Shown in pieces: positions 31,435 to 43,809 of a stretch of 64,000 nucleotides of DNA. Below the pieces are notes generated by a model. That model saw only the letters and a program-made list of their open reading frames with translations, had not been told where the DNA came from and searched no databases. A program made the position numbers and the translations under genes. Each line of letters starts with the position of its first letter. Position 1 is the stretch's first letter. The stretch comes from Adiantum capillus-veneris (lineage: Eukaryota > Streptophyta > Polypodiopsida > Polypodiales > Pteridaceae): assembly GCA_014529385.2 (NCBI GenBank), contig CM043958.1, forward strand, positions 81,065,025 to 81,129,024. The letters are read 5' to 3'.

Positions 31435-33680
31435 TTGGACCCACATATTGCATCTAGTGACTCTTCCTCTGACTACGACGTCATGGAAGGTTACTCGACA
31501 CCCAATCCCGATAGTTCAAGCCAAAACATGCATGCCATGGGTCCAGGGTCCGAGCCAAGCATGTTTAGCCGCTTGAAAAAGACTTTTAGTAGAGCCACTC
31601 GCTCCGAACATGGAGCTAGCGATGTAAATGAAGAGGGTGGAGAAGTAGATTCACCATTCATGACCACTATAGACCCCATGCTTCTGGAGAGTGTGCATGT
31701 GAATATTCCATTCACTGACTCTTCAGAGCTATTCCCCTCCGAGGTTATATTACCTAATGGTACAAGCCTTGCCGAAGTGCAAGAGGTTGAGCGATATATC
31801 CTTGTAGCTAGGAAAAAGGGAATCGAAAGTTTATGCAAGGCAGAGCAACGAAGAGAGCTAAAGGCGAAGGTCCCTATGTCAACATCCATGCTAGTCGAGC
31901 AAACGAGTGCTCCTGAATTAGTAACCACTAACCATAGAGAGCCACATTGCATCTAGTTCAATGAACACCCATAGCACCTCAATCCTAAATGGAGTGTTTC
32001 TAAATGAAAATTGGGAGTATGAACTACAAACGGAGACTTTAACCGACCTATACACAGGTCACACCTATCACGTGGGTTGATTAGATGTTCTACAATCCAC
32101 ATCCGGTGCTACTAGCGTAGAGCAGCAACAACAAAGAGTTTGTGATATCATCCATAGGATTATTGAGCTAGAGAGGCAGAACAAAGGGATCCACATGCCT
32201 TCAACGGGTCTCATGAGATTTTTGGATACAGAGAAGGCTAAGCAACCAACTTTATCACAAATGGAGACTCCCTCCGTAAGCCCGATGGACCCTCCATATG
32301 TTGTTTCGCCAGGGGTCTCAGTACAATCTGAGCCCACAAATGATAGCTTTACCTTTCCAAGTTTAGCTCATCTTTCTCTTGATGACACCACGGCTACCAT
32401 GCCTACCCCAGTGATGGGCATGACAAAAAACACGCCATGGACCTCATTTGTTGGTAAAGCACCGCTACATGGTGGCCCAATGCCTACAACAGTACCTACA
32501 AGTGTGTATCAAGCATATGCACCTATGAGCCCTCATACTCATGTAGCTCCTACCCCTCCCATAGTTTCAACAACTTATGCTCCATGACGACAACATCCAA
32601 GCCCTTATTTCAATGAGACCATACCAGCGTTTGCTATGCCTAGGGCCACACATATGAAGTTTGGGCCACCACATGGCACAACATCATACCCAGCTTGGGA
32701 CCTGAGGATCACTCGTATGCCTAACCCGATGCCAACCCCCATTTCACATGCAGTCCCGAGAGCGCCTGTCCCCACTATAGCTGCTCACTTGGGTGACTTG
32801 GCAACATTTGCTCAAGCTATTGGCCGATCTATTGTTGAAATATGCGTGGCACTCCTCATAGAGAGCCTAGAAGCAAGGCAGTACAAATAGCAAGCTCACA
32901 TAAAAATTTAGTGGAGACGAGGATATGAGAAAGCATATCGAGGTATTTGAACAAGTATGCGATTCCCTGGGTGAACACAATGACCTGCATAAGAGTAATG
33001 CTTTAAGCCTGACCTTGAGTGAAAAGGCTAGGGATTGGTATAGAACCCTAGGGTGGAAGAGAAAAGGATTTACCCTACTCTTAGGAGACTATTCTTGAAA
33101 GAGTACATACGAGAGGGAGTGCTTTGAGGTGTAGCCTCTCAGCTCCAAAAAGCCCAACGTGAGGAAGGTGAACCAATATCCTAGCTTTTTCTCCCCTGTA
33201 CTTCCCCATATTAAATGATCAGTTTAACATGAGAAAATAATTTAGAAGAATTAGATATTAGTTATTATGACATTACCTCTCTCTTGAAATCATAGTCGTC
33301 CTCGACTATGGGGTAGAGAAGATAAAGCCTATTCATTAGTCCTTTTTTCTAGCGGGTAGAGAATCCCTATCTTACCCTACGACATTGTTCTAGAATGGAT
33401 GACTAATCCATTGGCGCTTGAGAGCCTAAGGCTGCCGCAAGCATGTCTGCACATTGGTCCTATCAATCTTCCATAGTAGAGTGACAAGCTCTACTTGGTG
33501 TTTGGAAGACGTCATCTCCACAAACTTGATTCTAAGCATGCATACTCGATGAGAGAGTTTATTAGTCGCTAAAAGAATTTGGACTCTCGTTGTAATCCAA
33601 ATGAGCGTTTTAATAATAACCAATTGCTCGATAGATTCATTAGGGGACTACGACATGAGGATATTTATAATGGCCTAGTC
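31435..33680 (+). pseudogene. Second Ty3/gypsy element: gag region
   Basis: Several open pieces in series. The first (31435-31956) is Ser/Glu-rich with a helical end. The second (32195-32890) is Pro/Thr/Met-rich. A retrotransposon gag core follows near 32928-33050 with MRKHIEVFEQVCDSLGEH and LSLTLSEKARDWYRTL, the Ala-x-x-Trp-Tyr signature of Ty3/gypsy gag. Frames change at nearly every boundary and stops are frequent, so nothing here is expressed as a full protein. Order and strand agree with the protease, RT and integrase that follow. Confidence 0.7.
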
Positions 33681-33728
33681 ATTAGAAGTATCACCACTTG
33701 AGAAGCAGTCAACACCAATGCAATCCAA

Positions 33729-35493
33729 TTGGAGGAAAATTTAATGATTCAAGGAGAAAGAGTGTCTATTGAGCCTAAATCTACTAGCTCGCCAGCATCG
33801 GGGCATGAGCCAATGACCATAAAACCCCTTGTCAAGGAGCAAAAGCTATCTGAGATGACTTTGGCAGATCTCACCAAGGCCATTCAAGAAAGTCTTAGAG
33901 ACAATCGTACTCCACAAAACAATCATATGTATCCCAAAAGGGAGCAACAATGGTACTTAGTTTGCTTTGGCCCACATGATACCAGTGAATGCCCTACGTT
34001 TATAGTAAAATTTGATGGGAATTGCAATTCATGTGGAAGGTATGGTCACTCAAGCCAATAATTGCATAGTATTTAAACGCGCAATGGCCAATAGACCAAC
34101 CTTAGCATGGACGGACACACCTTGAGTCCCTGCATTGATGCCGGACCCACCTCTTGAACAACCGTCACAACACATGGTCCCTAGGGCCCAAAATGTTGTT
34201 CAAATAACACCATTACCACCTTCTGTGTTAGGACCGCAACCCCCACATCCGAGAGTCACTTCTGTGAATCAAGTGGGTTGTGAGTCATCTATTGCTTATG
34301 TGGATTGCGAGGATGAGTTAGACCTTAATATTGCCTATGGGGTTGATGCACTTGAAGAAAGTCCACAATACTACATGGAGGACTATTGAGGACAAGTCAA
34401 ACATGTCTATCAAGTAGCTGCTCTTGCGGCAAGAGGCCAAAATATCAATTTCACTGCCAAGAGACCACCTCTTCAATGCTACAAGTATGGGGGTCCACAT
34501 CGTGTAGCCGAGTGTCCTATTAGACTACAAAAGAATGCCACACTAATGCAAACCAATCAAGCGAGTACAACTACAATGCCAATACTCATGTATAATCGAT
34601 GTGGCATAGAATCAAATTGTCCTAATAATCCAAATGCGCTAAAGATCACGCCATTGAACTTAATTGAGGTTACCAAGGAGCCATCACAAAGTACAACTGT
34701 GGTACCAGTGAATGTACTCACACGATCAATGCTCCAAAACCAAAATTATATTATTGAAGAAAGAGACACAGCATCAATTGCCCAATGTCAGAAGAAGAAG
34801 AAAACACAAAGGAAGAGATCGCAAAAAGCAGCGAAGTCAGATTCCAATTCAAAGACCAACATAGGGACTGGTGACGACCCCGTGTATATGAACGACGCTA
34901 AAGAGGATTCTGATTCGAATGAGACCATGGAGACTAAAACGGTCACTAGAAAAGAAAGAAACAAGGAAGATCATCATGAGCCACAATGGCCAAGACCCAA
35001 GGAACCCAAGAAGAAGATAGGAACTTACCCAAACCCTATAGAGGAGATCGAGCGAGTCAAGCAATTAATGAGTTTGGTAGAAGAGACACAAAGGGATCTA
35101 GAGCCGGCACCTAGGCAGATCCAAATTACGGACACAGTGTTCCTTACGCGAAATCAACCTCACAAAGACCATAGACCACTAGTAATACCTAGTGTCATCC
35201 AAGAAGAAAGTGACTTTAAGTCATTGGGAAGTGGACGTACTCCCTTCTTGTTGGAGAGAATGTTTACAGAGGGATTACATGACCCTATCAAAGATATGGA
35301 GATCCCATCTTCCCCATGTCAAGGGACTGAAGCCCAAAAAGTGCCGTTAAATATTGCCAAATGGATGGATTTCATGGCTTCAAGAGTTAGAACCACCATC
35401 ATGTCTAAATTATATGGAGACCCCGAGCTATTCTTAGCTCTACGAGCTTTTCTCAATGGAGAACTGAAAGTAGGGCTACCACAATTTGCATAA
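33729..35493 (+). pseudogene. Second gypsy element: gag C-terminus and pre-protease linker
   Basis: 33729-34061 has a helical gag segment ending in CFGPHDTSECPTF and CNSCGRYGHSSQ, which look like decayed zinc knuckles. Another partial knuckle, CYKYGGPHRVAEC, lies near 34480 with its second Cys replaced by Tyr. The long frame 34546-35493 (315 codons) is Lys/Glu-rich, and its end has SGRTPFLLERMFTEGLHD. It has no domain I can name and probably links gag to protease. Confidence 0.6.
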
Positions 35494-35548
35494 ATGGATG
35501 GAGCTAGGGAGGTGCCAATAGAGGAGGAACACTTAGATCCACAACATA

Positions 35549-36039
35549 ACCTAGATGAGAACTCTGTTGTTGAAATACCTGTTAACAAGTTGGGACAATA
35601 CTTTGAAGGCAATGAATCCAATGCGACCATACCTTGATGGTGGCGCTGAGGTTAGCATTGTAACTAAAATTGTTGCGAATCTATGGGAAGACCTCACCTT
35701 GGGACTACAAACATAGTGGTAAATATGGCCAATGGGATTATTGTTAAACCTATTGGGATAATAGAAGATCTCAAGATCAAGGTCCTTGGACACAAAATAA
35801 GGCATACCTTCATTGTTATGGATTTTTCCAAGCACACTATGTCATCTGAAATGATCTTAGGACGTCCTTTCATAAGGGAAGCAAAAATAGTGCATGACTG
35901 GTGTAAAAACCATGTCTACTTGCAGTTCCAAGACTCTGCCATTCGAGTTGATCTTGTAACTGGTCGAGCACATCCTCTAGGAAACAGATTTATAATTGAT
36001 CATAGATCTGACACCACAATTCACTCGGCCCCATTGTAG
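35549..36039 (+). pseudogene. Second gypsy element: aspartic protease
   Basis: It contains the active-site block YLDGGAEVSIVTKIV near 35625-35670, then after a frameshift VVNMANGIIVKPIGIIEDLK and SSEMILGRPFIREAKIVHDW, the C-terminal hydrophobic ILGRP motif of retropepsins. The fold order is that of plant gypsy proteases. The frame shift between active site and flap shows the gene is dead. Confidence 0.75.
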
Positions 36040-37020
36040 TATTGTTACACGTGTAAAGGGGAAGATTCCCCTTATATGGATGTTCTATGTGGGATGACTG
36101 AGTCTGACAATGTGGATTGGGTCCACCTAGCAACAACCATAGGCACTTGGGGAAATAGGGGGACGACCTGGGTAACACCTGAGGGGGATGAAATGCCACA
36201 ACTCGTACCTTTAAATATGATAGGAGCAATGCATATAGCTCGCGGGGACCTATAAGGTGAAGGCTTGATTGACATTGAAACCAGTAGCGTCTCAAAAGAC
36301 TATAGCGCAAATGATTCGGATTCTGGATTATCAGTTGAAACCGACTCTGAGGACGAAGAATTTGAATTGAATATTGGCGCAAATATGGAAACGAACCATA
36401 CGGAGCCCAATAGTGGTACCCTAGATGACAATCTATCCTAGAGAGGAGAAGACACAAGTAGCGATTCATCTAGCGACTCTGCACTAGAGATCGTCCATAA
36501 TCGAAAATTGGACAAGAGGAGTTAGCAATATAAGAGACGACGATATCGAGCAAATGTGCGTGCTAGGATAAATGAAAAGAAATCTACCGCACAATTGCTT
36601 AATTATATGGGGGCATGTGATGCTCATTGAAAGTTGGTAAATAATTGGGGTGAATACCTTCAAAATGTCATGTGGTGCAGTCCACAACCCATTGACATTG
36701 CACAGCTAGAAGCTACAGAGAAGCCAAAGTTGAGCTGTATTGTACGGAGACGACAAAATCAAGAGCTAGCTCAACAACAAAAGGAAGCGGAAGAGAAATC
36801 AGAGTCCACAGAACAAAAAAGACCCCACAAATTTACATCCTGCTCCTGAGCATTTCAAATCCTGCACCACGGAGGAGCGTAAGGTTGTGTATACAAGGCC
36901 CAGAGAACACCTATCGATGGAAGTAATAGAGTTTATGATGGTCCAACGATAGTAAAGAAAACAGAGTTAGCAAACCCAGGTGAGGAGTCCAAACCTGTTT
37001 TCATTGCCCAAGATCTGACA
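36040..37020 (+). pseudogene. Protease-RT linker of the second gypsy element
   Basis: A stretch with acidic pieces (DSGLSVETDSEDEEFELN near 36317-36370) and a Lys/Gln-rich helix (36719-36849). No catalytic domain is visible. Position between protease and RT suggests a linker of the polyprotein, broken by several stops. Confidence 0.4.
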
Positions 37021-38466
37021 AAGACCAAGAAATATGTACTTAAGGAGCTCCTCAAGGAATTCAAGGATATATTTACTTGGATATATCATGATATGAAAGG
37101 TGTTCCACCTTCCGTAGTGCAACACACAATTCCCATGAATAGCATGGCTAAACCAATCCAGCAAAGACCCTACCCAATGAATACTGAGTATGCAAAGTTC
37201 GTTCAAGAAGAGATTGAAAAGTTTGTCAAATGTGGATTCATATACCCTATTGAGCACTCGAAATGGGTGTCTCCAATAGTTATTATGTCAAAAAAGAATG
37301 GGAAACTCAAAGTGTGTGTGGATCTCAAGAAGGTCAATGCCGCCACTAGGAGAGACCATTACCCCTTGCCATATTCGGAACATATGCTTGAAAGAGTTGC
37401 AGGGATGGAAGCTTATAGCGTTTTAGATGGGTACTCTGGCTACAATCAAATCACAATTGCGTTAGAAGACCAAGCTAAAACTGCTTTTATAACCGAATTT
37501 GGAGTGATCCCATGTCGTGTTATGGCTTTTGTCTTAACCAATGCCCCTGCTACCTTCCAAAGATTAATAAACACTACTTTTGAGAGAATATTTGAGGGAG
37601 TTTTGCGAAGCTTTCTTAGATGACCTTTGTGTTTATTCTTCTTGAAAAGAACATCTATCATGTTTACGAAAAGTGTTTGAAAAGTGCAGATTGTATTGCA
37701 TCTCATTAAATCCTTTCAAATGCTAATTTTGGGTTACCATGAAATCATTTTAGGGCATATAGTGTCCAAAAATGGGATTTCCATAGATGAGAGCAAAATT
37801 AAAGCCATTTCCAATTTGCCACCACTTACAAATTATAAAGGAGTTCAAAGGTTCATGGACCATGTTCGTTATTACTGGCGGTTTATTTTTAAACTTTACC
37901 GAGATAGCTCGCCCATTGTAAAAGCTTCTTATTGAGTTCCACTGGACCGCGGAGTGTGACCATGCTTATGAGTTATTAAAAAAGGCCTTAACAAGTGCTC
38001 TCATCCTACGAGTGCTCGATTGGAATGTAATTTTCCATGTGTATATTAATGCATCAAAATTTGCTATTGGGTGTATTCTAGCTCAACCAGGAGAACATAA
38101 ATTGGACTATACCATTAGCTTTGCAAGTCGTCAATTAAATGATGCTCAGAGGAACTACACCACTATAGAGCGGGCTATGATTACGCAGTAAAGAAATTTC
38201 GCTACTACCTTCTTGCCAACAAGTTTGTTTTCTATGTCGATCATCAAGCGTTGATGTATCTAGTGAATAAACCTTGTTCCACAGGAAGAATTACACAATG
38301 GTTATTAATTCTTCTTGAGTTTGATTTTACCGTTGTGGTGAGACCCGGGAAAAGACATGTCATGGCGAATCATTTGTCTCACATACCCAATGGAGAAGCC
38401 CCTACTGGAATCGATGATGAATTGTCCGGTACTTCCCTGTTCCTAGTCGAGACCATGCTTAAATAG
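37021..38466 (+). pseudogene. Second gypsy element: reverse transcriptase and RNase H
   Basis: RT blocks: FIYPIEHSKWVSPIVIMSKK, LKVCVDLKKVNAATRRDHYP, DGYSGYNQITIALEDQAKTA and LTNAPATFQRLINTTF. A frameshift at 37615 then separates them from the catalytic box FLDDLCVYS. The RT-RNase H connection runs through HIVSKNGISIDESKIKAISN. RNase H has VYINASKFAIGCILAQPGEH, with Asn where the first Asp is expected, then YTTIERAMIT and VDHQALMYLVNK. It ends RPGKRHVMANHLSHIPNGEA. At least four frame changes and several stops are present. Confidence 0.88.
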
Positions 38467-38478
38467 AGTGAGAAGATT

Positions 38479-39734
38479 GTGAACTTTTTAGTTAATGGTT
38501 TTGCACCCAAAGAGCTTCGTAAAGATATAGCTCGAAAACTATTAAAGGAATGTGAACCTTATTCTCTAATTGCAGGAACTCTCTACAAGCTAGGGAAGGA
38601 CAATATTCTTAGACGTGCTCATGAGGATGAGTATTATACATACTGCAAGAAGTCTACATGGGTGTAGCCGGAGGACACTTTTCAGGGGAACTAACTGCTA
38701 GAAAGGTATTGCAATCAGGCTATTGGTGGCCTACCTTATTCAAGGATGCATCACTTTTTGCAAAAGGATTTCATGAATGCCAACGTTACAAGATCACACA
38801 ACGAAAGGATAAGATGCCCTTACATCCTATTAAAGTGACTCAACCGTTTGAAAAATGGTGTTTAGACTTTGTAGGCCCAATTAGTCCGACAGCTCGTAAC
38901 ACTCAATCTCGATATATTATTGTTACCACTGACTATGTGACAAAGTGGGCAAAAGCCAAGGCGACACGCAAGGCTGATGCAAGGTCAACTGATAAGTTTC
39001 TCTTCGAGAACATTATTACACGATTTGGTTGTCCCCTTAAAATTGTGAGTGACAATGGTACTCATTTTATAAATGGAATGATAAAGGAACTCACGACAAA
39101 CTTCATGATAGCCCACCATAAGTCTACACCTTATTATCCATAAGCAAATGCCTAAGCTGAGAACACTAACAAGACTTTAATTTATATCTTAACCAAAACA
39201 GTGGAAGCTCAACGCACAGATAGGAATTTGAAGTTGACATCATCTCTATGGGCTTATCGTACTTCTTACAAAGTGGCTATTAATTGTACACCACTCAAGA
39301 TGGTATATGGCCAAGAAGCAATTATGCCATGGGAGTTTGTAATTCCTAGTCTGCGGGTAGCTTCACAAGAAGGTTGGGAAGGTATCCCTTTAGTTGAGCG
39401 TTTATATATCCTTGAGAGGTTAGATGAAGAAAGACAATTGGTTGTGCAAAATGCACTTGTGGAGAAAGATAGGAGAAAGAAATGGTTTGACCGTCATTTA
39501 AAGAACAAGGATATCAAGGTTGGGAATAAAGTTCTTATGTATGGAGTGCGTAACGAGAAGAAAAAGTTAAAATATGCGAGAAAAGGACTATATAAAGTAT
39601 GCGATATCACCCCACAAGATACCATTCGTGTGGAAACTCTTGATGGAGTTGAAACCATTGGATTCCTCAATGGGAGTAAATTTAAGAGATACTATGATCC
39701 TTTAAGCCAAGAGAAGCTACGTACCATCCATTAA
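38479..39734 (+). pseudogene. Second gypsy element: integrase
   Basis: N-terminal zinc part (GGHFSGELTARKVLQ, CxxC decayed to ECQRYK), then the core with the first Asp in WCLDFVGPISP and the second in SDNGTHFINGM. The third block reads YYP-stop-ANA-stop-AENTNKTL at 39132-39176. The catalytic Glu is kept but both flanking Gln codons are TAA, as expected from CAA. The C-terminal part 39201-39734 continues with LWAYRTSYKVAINCTPLKMV and a basic GPY-like end. Confidence 0.88.
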
Positions 39735-40905
39735 AAAAGGTAGCCAAGGCACAAGCAGAATTGAAAAAGATACAAGCTCAAGCTCAGGCTAAGGAGCGAC
39801 AGCAACGTATTAGACGCCAATGAGAGGCCAACCTTGAAGTTACACATGTATTTTAAGTTAAAACAGAGGATGATTGGTTTGACTCTGACACACCTCTATG
39901 ATACCCTATTGAGTTAAACAGCACCTATGAGAAAGAAGTACTATATAACGTCTTATTGCACGGTACTAAATATAATCTGCTATCATATGGAGTGTGGTGT
40001 CAGTTAGGAAAGCCATCTCTATCTGAGAGTATCATCCAAGTCAAGGGTATCAACAGGAAAAAAGCTACTGTTTTTGGAATCTGACACACTTCTGTCAGTT
40101 ATGACAACGGGGTCGTAGCTAAAGACTTTTCAATCATGCCTGCTAGAACTATGGAAGGCAATATAAACCTAGGACACAAGTGGATGTTATCGACCAAATG
40201 CACTATTGATTGGGGACTGGAGTGTCACAACACAGAAACCAACTCTTAGTCTTGCAACTGAAGCGATAGTCCCTAAGATATCACCTCCTAAGGAAATACA
40301 ACCCAAAACATTGCATATCCAAGAGGTTAAACCATCTGTACCTATAGCCCAACCCTCTAGAGCTTCAACTTCTGTAGCTGAAACAAAGCATGAGACACAC
40401 AAACTCATCGTAATATAACAAAGAAAACATACAAATGGGTCCCTAAAGCTTCTTTAGCGACCATTTTTGACATAAAAAACAAAAGCCTTGTAAAAGATGC
40501 CCCACTCGCTCCAAGAAATGGAAGTTGGATTCTTAAACGACTCTTGGAAGCCCAAGGCTACTATGAAGGGAATGATCAAATCTGGGTGCCTAAACGTAAA
40601 TTGTGTTCTTACCTGTCACCTATAGACCCATGTTAGTCAAATCTTGTAACGATAAAGCCGATTGAAGACCGTGGGAATGGAAAGATCACAGAATACTATA
40701 TACTTGATGCGGAGCTAGTTTGGGTACCCAAGCAAGAACGACTTGTATCGCTCGGCTTAAACATAGAAAAAACAAATGAAGCTTCTTGCTCTTCATGTAT
40801 TTCTTCTACAGAAACACAAACTTCTTCACAACTTCCACCTACCACCAAAAAATGTACAAAAAAACAAGGAAAGAATAGCACCTCCCATTGTAAATTCATC
40901 ACCTA
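39735..40905 (+). pseudogene. Extra ORF after integrase, retropepsin-like plus WVPK repeats
   Basis: The same strand continues with a Lys/Gln-rich helix, then a decayed frame from 39859. The segment GTKYNLLSYGVWCQLGKPSL followed by IIQVKGINRKKATVFGI and INLGHKWMLSTKCTIDW has the order of a retropepsin fold: active-site strand, flap side, hydrophobic GH/RPW-like block. The Asp-Thr-Gly itself is replaced by His-Gly-Thr. After a Pro-rich linker come three short repeats, YKWVPK, QIWVPK and LVWVPK, about 45-50 codons apart. Stops at 39898 and 40081 (TGA) and 40634 (TAG) fit CGA or CAG ancestors. The frame ends at 40905. Function is unknown; it is not an envelope-like protein by any visible feature. 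Confidence 0.5.
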
Positions 40906-41275
40906 AAACAACGTTTCAAGTAAAATCATGGGAGAGTACCTTACCACCCTTACATGGCATCACTCGACAAATACATGGCAACTGTCAAAACTTTGTTGTT
41001 ACTATTTTTCTTATTAGTAGTAGCAAAATAAGCGTACTGAAAGTCAAGTTTTCACTAACGTGATTGGAGTCGTCGTCTCTACCTAGTCTACATGATTTTT
41101 TGCTGACCTCCTTGAGTGGGTCTCTCTTCGAGGATAGCACTTGCAAGACCAAGCCTTGCATGCGTTGATCTCGTTGTGTCTCACGCTACAGAACGCGAAA
41201 ATTCTTCCAGAAAATAGATCTGAGAGAGGTTCTCTAGGATCTTTCTCGAGTGATGATACCGAGCACTGCCATAGA
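40906..41275 (-). other. Leader remnant of a family X element
   Basis: 41190-41275 resembles 23930-24005 just outside the other family X LTR (CTTGAGTGATAC, CATTGCCAAAGCTC). It is therefore the leader of a minus-strand element whose body is missing. The stretch 40906-41100 shows nothing recognisable. Confidence 0.5.
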
Positions 41276-41287
41276 GCTCTAATACCA
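41276..41287 (-). promoter_or_regulatory. Primer binding site, initiator-Met type, one mismatch
   Basis: The reverse complement reads TGGTATTAGAGC, one base from the iMet consensus TGGTATCAGAGC. It is adjacent to the LTR end. Confidence 0.75.
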
Positions 41288-41288
41288 A

Positions 41289-42012
41289 TGTAATGTGTAG
41301 CAGAAGTGATTGATGGGACCTTGCTATAGGTGCTTGGTTCTGCAAGGCTAAGGACTAGAATGCAAAAACGGTGGTGGATTTAATGGGATTTGCAAGTGCT
41401 TACGAGGCTATGGGCTAAAATCTGAAAGCGCTCGGCTGATCTAAGGAGTTTATCTGAAAACGCTGGTGTGATTGGCACATCTGCGGCGATACGGCAAGGA
41501 TATGGCTGAAAACTATTGATGCTAGGGCTGATCTAGCACTGTGAGCTGAATCTGGTATGGTGGGTTGATGCTAGGCAAAAATGCAAGGGAACTGTGGATG
41601 TTGATGAAAAACGCCATGGATGTTGAGGTACTGCAGGTACTTGGTGCTTGTACTGAGGGTACTAACTTATGCTTGAGAAGTCACTTATATATGTGATTAA
41701 ATTTGGGCAATGCCAATAAAAATCCCACAATCCAAATGTCACTTATTAGAAACTCACGTATAAGAGGTGCTTCACATGCAGAGGCTGGGTACTAATACAA
41801 CTGTATGGGAACATTCCCCACTGCCTACACGTAACAGACACTGGCTATGCTCATGTGCAATCATAGGGTATGCAACTAATCTAAAGTGCCTGGACATGCA
41901 AGTCCTGCGTATAGGCTCACAAGGGTGCGAGAACACTTCCTAGGGTGTCCTAAACCCAAGAAATAGGAATTAGCTTGTCTACATGCACATAGGGTTAGTT
42001 GTGTACGTGACA
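41289..42012 (-). repeat. LTR, family X
   Basis: TG...CA ends (TGTCACGTACACAACTAACC at the 5' side, CACATTACA before the primer site), 724 bp. It shares long blocks with 201-308, 8790-9075 and the outer parts of 24014-25133. It lies 24 bp downstream of the FANCJ exon 2 donor, so it inserted in FANCJ intron 2 in the same transcriptional orientation as the gene. Confidence 0.75.
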
Positions 42013-42036
42013 AATAGAGTGTTGATGGGAGCTCAC

Positions 42037-42308
42037 TTGACACTTTGGTTCATCTAGAGAGCTCGATGCTTCCGCATCTTTGAGGCTCGACCCGTCCCAC
42101 ATGCGGAAATTGTACATGACATTTGGCTGGAGCTGATCCATACACTCAAAGGACAATTTGAGAGGCTTCGGTGCAACTCCGGCCGCATGTGGGAGCGCCG
42201 CAAGGCCTTCTTGCGTCTCTGGCAGCAAGGACCCTTCTTCACCATGGTTCATGGGGCACCTAGATGGCACTCCCAACCACCAATGTGGTTGTTTCCTCCT
42301 CCCATACC
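42037..42308 (-). CDS. FANCJ: FANCJ helicase, candidate exon 2
   Basis: The minus strand shows acceptor CTGAATCAG/GG at 42309 and donor CAA/GTGAGC at 42036. The 272-nt exon stays open. Its first two bases complete the split codon left by exon 1 (phase 1), and it ends in phase 0. The peptide contains PSRCPMNHGEEGSLLPETQE. In plant FANCJ proteins a similar NHG...PETQ stretch lies in the variable linker between Walker A and the next helicase motif, which supports the assignment. The linker family match is from memory and short, so the phase agreement carries most of the weight. The following exons, with motif Ia and the iron-sulphur domain, are not found. Confidence 0.62.
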
Positions 42309-43809
42309 CTGATTCAGTTGCAATTGTACATATCTTATCTGTTCATTGGGAGAGTCTCCCCCACATTTTGATGAAGCCCTCTCTCATAGGAGCAATTTGT
42401 AGCCCATTGGGCAGTTTTCTTAACTAATGGAAGATCCTTTTCTTATGAAATTTTTTAAAAAAAAGATATGGAGCCCTATCAATGCATAATAGGATGGAAC
42501 ACCCTAGCTCTCGGTGTCTATTGGTCCAGGAGGAGCAGTTTATACTCCCATTTATTACAATAGTTTCATCTACACTCAGGCTTTGGCTAGTACATTTATC
42601 TGAGGGGTTTGCCAAAGGGAAATAGAACATTGATAAGAGATAGGGCCAAGTACTTCAAAGATAGAAGTAGACCGTGAAGCATTGAAGTCACAAAGACACT
42701 TCAATCAAAAGTGTCACTACCGAAGAAAATTAATCACAAAGGAGAATCTTTGACGGGGAGCAAAGCCATTAGCCTCTGTCCATTTGGAGATGAGACCTCA
42801 ATTTTCTCCAAAGAAATTGGAGGTTGAGACAATGCTTTGTTTGGGAATCAAAAATTTATGGATTTGGCAGGGGATAATTCCCAAGTTCAGGTTCCTATGG
42901 ACTTGGAGCATGATTGGAACATTGGCAGTGGTGCTACAGCCTACCAAGCACATGACTTCTTCTTGCAGAGCAACATGTGTTGCCAATAATAGGAAATTGA
43001 GATTGTTTTGTCAATCCCTTCATAGAAAATAAAGAAGCATGGTGCACTCCCTATGCTCTAGATGTGGTTGTTCAACAGAGTTGTGTAATTTGTGTGGTGC
43101 AATTCGAATTTCTGATAATAATGCTAAAAATTATAACTCTTTTGACACTACAAACTTGTTGTCAACAAAATTGAGAATAACTCAAAAACAAGGCAACAAA
43201 GGAGTCCTGAAAGCATCAAGGTTTACAAGCCTTTACATTATCAGAAGGCATTTGATAGCCCAGAAGAAAGCAATGGCTATCAAGACAATGAGTGGGAGGA
43301 AAACAGGGCAGAGGAAAATTCTCAACCTGCTTTACATATCTAGTTTGTAAGATGATGAGAGGTGAGCAGCCAGAATGTTACTCTTCTCTCTGAATTATGT
43401 CCCTTGCTACACTCTTATTCCATACATATAATTTAGATTTGTATATGCACCTTCTAAAATCCACACCTTAAGGGCTTCAGTGTAGATAAAAAAGAGCGTG
43501 CGTGATAGCATTTATGTGACGTGCAGAATCACACGTGCAATGCAAATATATGCTAAAGGCATACACATGCACGTGAAAATGTACATCAAAGCTAATTGCA
43601 TAAACACATATAATACAGCACAGGCCCACACATTATGCATCAGTCTATGCTCAATGCCCATCCCTATTGAAATAACCCTCTTCAGTAAGGGACAATTTCC
43701 CTACAAATCAGCTGAGCAAACTTAAAGCAAGTGCTGCTTGCATGAAGCGGAGATTTCGATATTGCAAAACTTACAATGCTATGACTACAGGGTCATCAGA
43801 TAAAAGTAC
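42309..43809 (-). other. FANCJ intron 1
   Basis: A 1501-bp stretch bounded by donor ACAG/GTACTT (43809) and acceptor CAG/GG (42309). It holds a plus-strand coding-like relic at 42640-43350. 43351-43800 shows nothing recognisable. Confidence 0.6.
42640..43350 (+). pseudogene. Coding-like relic antisense within FANCJ intron
   Basis: Plus-strand reading gives protein-like runs in changing frames: KAISLCPFGDETSIFSKEIG, DLAGDNSQVQVPMDLEHDWN, then DCFVNPFIENKEAWCTPYAL, and finally VYKPLHYQKAFDSPEESNGY with an acidic end and a stop at 43348. Several in-frame stops fit CGA, CAA or CAG ancestors. I do not recognise the protein. It could be a retrocopy or a fragment of an antisense gene. The open frame at 43039-43350 crosses it in a different frame and is not itself the product. 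Confidence 0.4.

Noticed and set aside
30085-31565. Similar words GCCATGGGTCCANGGTCCG at 30083 and 31551
   Set aside because: The match covers only about 30 bp, the flanks are unrelated and the reading frames differ in content; it may be chance.
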